Shown: piece by piece, positions 5,803 to 7,488 of the stretch
Layout of the letters: every line of letters starts with the position of its first letter
Position numbering within the stretch: the first letter of the stretch is position 1
From: Candidatus Omnitrophota bacterium
GTDB lineage: Bacteria; Omnitrophota; Gorgyraeia; B26-G9
Assembly (NCBI GenBank): GCA_003645745.1
Contig: QNCH01000072.1
Coordinates: 1-7,488, forward strand
Direction: 5' to 3'
Length of the DNA stretch: 7,488 nucleotides
The notes under the pieces: generated by a model
Database searches by the model: none
What the model was told of the DNA's origin: nothing
Seen by the model: the letters and a program-made list of their open reading frames with translations, nothing else
Program-made: the position numbers and the translations under genes

Positions 5803-7260
5803 ATGGAAAATATTAAACATTCAATTTTGATTATTGATGCTGACTCTGTGTCAACTAAAATGTTTTCTGCTATTTTAGAGTCAAAAGGTTTTTATGTTGA
5901 GTCCACAGACTCGGGAAAAGATGGAATGAATTTGTTGAACAAAGGATTTGATATAGTGATTTTGGATGTAAAATTGCCGGATATGATAGGTACAGATGTT
6001 TTAAAACAATTGAGACATAAATTTCCTGAAATTATTATTATTTTTGTTACAGCATATAGTTCAGTGGAAACTTCTGTGGCAGCTGTAAATGAAGGAGTAT
6101 ACGCATATTTTATTAAGCCGTTTAATATTGATGAGCTTTTGAAAAGTATTAGTTTTGCTTTGCATAAAAAAGAGTTAGATAATGAAAATAAAAAATTGGT
6201 ACATAATACTGCATTGATTTATAAAATTAGTAAAGAAATGGAAGGCTTGATAGAAATGCATAGCATTTTACAATTGTCTTTGCGTTATTTGTCGCAAATA
6301 GTTGAAACTGATTTATTTGCGATATTACGTTATGAAAAAGCAACAGGCAAATTTATTTTTGGCGCAATAGAAGGAGTTGATTCTGATTTTAAAAATTTAA
6401 CCAAAAGGTATTTTGATTTTGATGCCAGTATGTATAAAAAATTAGTAGAAGAGCATAGTTTCGTATCTATTGTACAGATTCAAGCAAAACCGCAGATATT
6501 AGAGTATTTCCCTTTAGAAAACCCAAAATCATTGTTTGTATTTCCTCTTATGCTTGGTGCAGAGATAATTGGTGTAGTATTGTTTGCAGGTAATAAAGAA
6601 TTTGTGATTGCTCAGCAGGATATGAATACAATTTTAACGATTAATTCAGAAATTTCAAGGTGCATTAATAACGCGGAACGCTATTTACAGGTTAAGCATG
6701 ATTATCTTGGTTCTGTATCAGCGCTGGTTAAAGTAGTTGAAGGGAAAAATAATTATTTTGCTTCTAATTCTGAGCATGTGGCAGAATTTGCTGTGCGTGT
6801 TGCTGCTAAAATTGGATTATCTGCAGATGAAATAGAGTTGATTCGATTTGCTGGATTGTTGCGTGATATAGGTAAAGTGGCGATAAGTGAGCAGTTACTT
6901 TTGAAAAAAGAAACATTAACAAATGAAGAGTATATGAAACTTAAAACTCATTGTATCGTTTCTACAAATATTGTGCGCAGTATAGATAAAAATGGCAAAT
7001 TAACTCCTCTTATTCTTTATCATCATGAATGTTATGATGGGAAAGGATATCCTGAAGGATTAAGGGGAAAAGAAATTCCAATAGGAGCGCGTATTTTATC
7101 AGTTTGTGATGCTTACGAAGCAATGACATCTATTCGCCCTTACCGGCAGCCTTTAAACAGGGCAAACGCGCTTAAAGAATTAAAAAGTTGTGCTGGAACA
7201 CAGTTTGACCCGGAAATTGTGGATATTTTTATTGAGACATTGGAATATACTCAAACGTAA
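5803..7260 (+). CDS. Response regulator with REC, GAF-like and divergent HD-GYP domains
   Basis: The 485-residue protein is cytoplasmic. Residues about 6-120 form a receiver domain with acidic Asp12 and Asp14, phospho-acceptor Asp55 (VILDVKLPD), Thr83 and Lys105 (FIKPF). A short coiled segment follows, then a GAF-like region (about 145-295). Residues about 300-477 form an HD-GYP domain, a family that degrades cyclic di-GMP to pGpG or GMP. Conserved here are Asp355 and Lys358 of the DIGK part, His383, HHECYDGKGYP (407-417, the GYP motif) and Asp436. Two expected metal-ligand histidines are changed: the HD motif reads Arg354-Asp355, and the H of the usual GHS motif is Asn322. The enzyme may therefore be weak or inactive, or act as a sensor. 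No good Shine-Dalgarno precedes the ATG; only the purine-rich AAAAGAAAAG (5781-5790) is seen. The last four codons and the stop lie inside repeat copy 2. No partner kinase is nearby. Confidence 0.92.
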   Translation: MENIKHSILIIDADSVSTKMFSAILESKGFYVESTDSGKDGMNLLNKGFDIVILDVKLPDMIGTDVLKQLRHKFPEIIIIFVTAYSSVETSVAAVNEGVYAYFIKPFNIDELLKSISFALHKKELDNENKKLVHNTALIYKISKEMEGLIEMHSILQLSLRYLSQIVETDLFAILRYEKATGKFIFGAIEGVDSDFKNLTKRYFDFDASMYKKLVEEHSFVSIVQIQAKPQILEYFPLENPKSLFVFPLMLGAEIIGVVLFAGNKEFVIAQQDMNTILTINSEISRCINNAERYLQVKHDYLGSVSALVKVVEGKNNYFASNSEHVAEFAVRVAAKIGLSADEIELIRFAGLLRDIGKVAISEQLLLKKETLTNEEYMKLKTHCIVSTNIVRSIDKNGKLTPLILYHHECYDGKGYPEGLRGKEIPIGARILSVCDAYEAMTSIRPYRQPLNRANALKELKSCAGTQFDPEIVDIFIETLEYTQT

Positions 7261-7428
7261 TTGGTTTGTAAAATTTAGGCGTTTCCCTGTGTCCTAGATT
7301 GGAACGTTCTGACCTAAGCCCAACCGCAGGCGCAGTTTGCTGTGCCTAAGGATTTGCGAATGTAAAACGTTTCAAGATGCAGTGCAGGGGGACGTCATAA
7401 AATTGCAAACAAATTACGTTTGAGTATA
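7246..7428. repeat. Full copy 2 of the MITE-like inverted-repeat element, overlapping the regulator's 3' end
   Basis: This 183-bp block is in the same orientation as copy 1. It begins TATACTCAAACGTAATT and ends AATTACGTTTGAGTATA, giving inverted ends of about 28 bp. Long shared blocks include TGTAAAATTTAGGCGTTTCC (7267-7286), GGAACGTTCTGACCTAAGCC (7301-7320) and CGTTTCAAGATGCAGTGCAG (7368-7387). Between 7336 and 7367 the sequence diverges strongly from copy 1, yet it still forms a hairpin: AGGCGCAG (7328-7335) pairs with CTGTGCCT (7340-7347), with one G-T wobble, around TTTG. The first 12 bases encode Tyr-Thr-Gln-Thr of the preceding gene, and bases 13-15 form its TAA stop. No open frame is shared between copies. 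Confidence 0.85.
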
Positions 7429-7430
7429 AG
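7403..7430 (+). promoter_or_regulatory. Possible outward promoter at the right end of repeat copy 2
   Basis: TTGCAA (7403-7408) and TATAAG (7425-7430) are 16 bases apart and point toward the gene starting at 7485. The arrangement is the same as at copy 1. Both boxes are imperfect, so this is inference from consensus and position only. Confidence 0.25.
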
Positions 7431-7471
7431 AATACTCAGTGTAGCATATTGTTGCAAAAGTTTCAGAATGT

Positions 7472-7478
7472 AAGGAGG
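7472..7478 (+). promoter_or_regulatory. Strong Shine-Dalgarno site of the gene starting at the window edge
   Basis: AAGGAGG lies 6 bases before an ATG at 7485-7487, an ideal spacing. It shows that a further + strand gene begins here. Between the repeat end (7428) and this site I see no terminator and no further gene. Confidence 0.7.
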
Positions 7479-7484
7479 ATAATT

Positions 7485-7488
7485 ATGC
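7485..7488 (+). CDS. Start of a further gene, cut by the window end
   Basis: Only the ATG and one more base are visible. The call rests on the strong ribosome binding site just upstream and on the shared strand with the other genes. The product cannot be judged. Confidence 0.6.

Noticed and set aside
3564..7428. Repeats considered as a CRISPR array
   Set aside because: The copies are about 185 bp, lie kilobases apart with genes between, and have inverted ends rather than short direct repeats with spacers.
7431..7443. AATACTCAGTGTA just after repeat copy 2, resembling the element end TATACTCAAACGTA
   Set aside because: The match is short and imperfect and has no facing partner, so a further remnant cannot be supported.

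Overview
The window is an A+T-rich bacterial segment with every recognisable gene on the + strand and short gaps between genes. It holds six complete protein genes, the first base triplet of a seventh, and a repeat family in the gaps. The gene mix (an APC permease fused to a PTS EIIA domain, a CoA-disulfide-reductase/rhodanese fusion, DprA, ComFB, an RnfG-type flavoprotein and a REC-GAF-HD-GYP regulator) and the base composition suggest an anaerobic or microaerophilic Gram-negative-type bacterium. A little-cultured phylum such as Omnitrophota or Elusimicrobiota would fit. This placement is inference; there is no rRNA or other firm marker here.

Layout. Positions 20-1849 encode a 12-helix amino-acid permease with a cytoplasmic PTS IIA (Fru/Ntr-type) domain. 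After 32 bases, 1882-3558 encodes a CoA-disulfide/persulfide reductase with a C-terminal rhodanese domain; the two are probably co-transcribed. The gap 3559-3818 holds full repeat copy 1 (3564-3750) and a short leader with two overlapping hairpins directly before dprA (3819-4910). dprA is followed after 16 bases by a comFB-family gene (4927-5190), so this is a small competence cluster. A 31-base remnant of the same repeat (5191-5221) starts right after the comFB stop codon. Then come an orphan rnfG-like gene (5234-5779) and a response regulator with GAF and HD-GYP domains (5803-7260). Full repeat copy 2 (7246-7428) overlaps the 3' end of that gene and supplies its last four codons and stop. 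The window ends at a strong ribosome binding site and ATG (7485) of a further gene.

How the genes fit together. dprA and comFB belong to DNA uptake and processing. The regulator would connect phosphorylation input to cyclic-di-nucleotide signalling, but two of its expected metal-binding histidines are replaced (Asn322, Arg354), so its catalytic activity is doubtful. The permease-EIIA fusion suggests transport controlled by PTS phosphorylation, and the reductase-rhodanese handles low-molecular-weight thiols or sulfane sulfur.

The most unusual item is the repeat family. Its copies are about 185 bp with roughly 28-bp terminal inverted repeats, an imperfect whole-length hairpin, compensatory changes between copies and no coding capacity. 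It looks like a MITE-type non-autonomous element, possibly with TA target duplication, and one copy has reshaped the end of a signalling gene.
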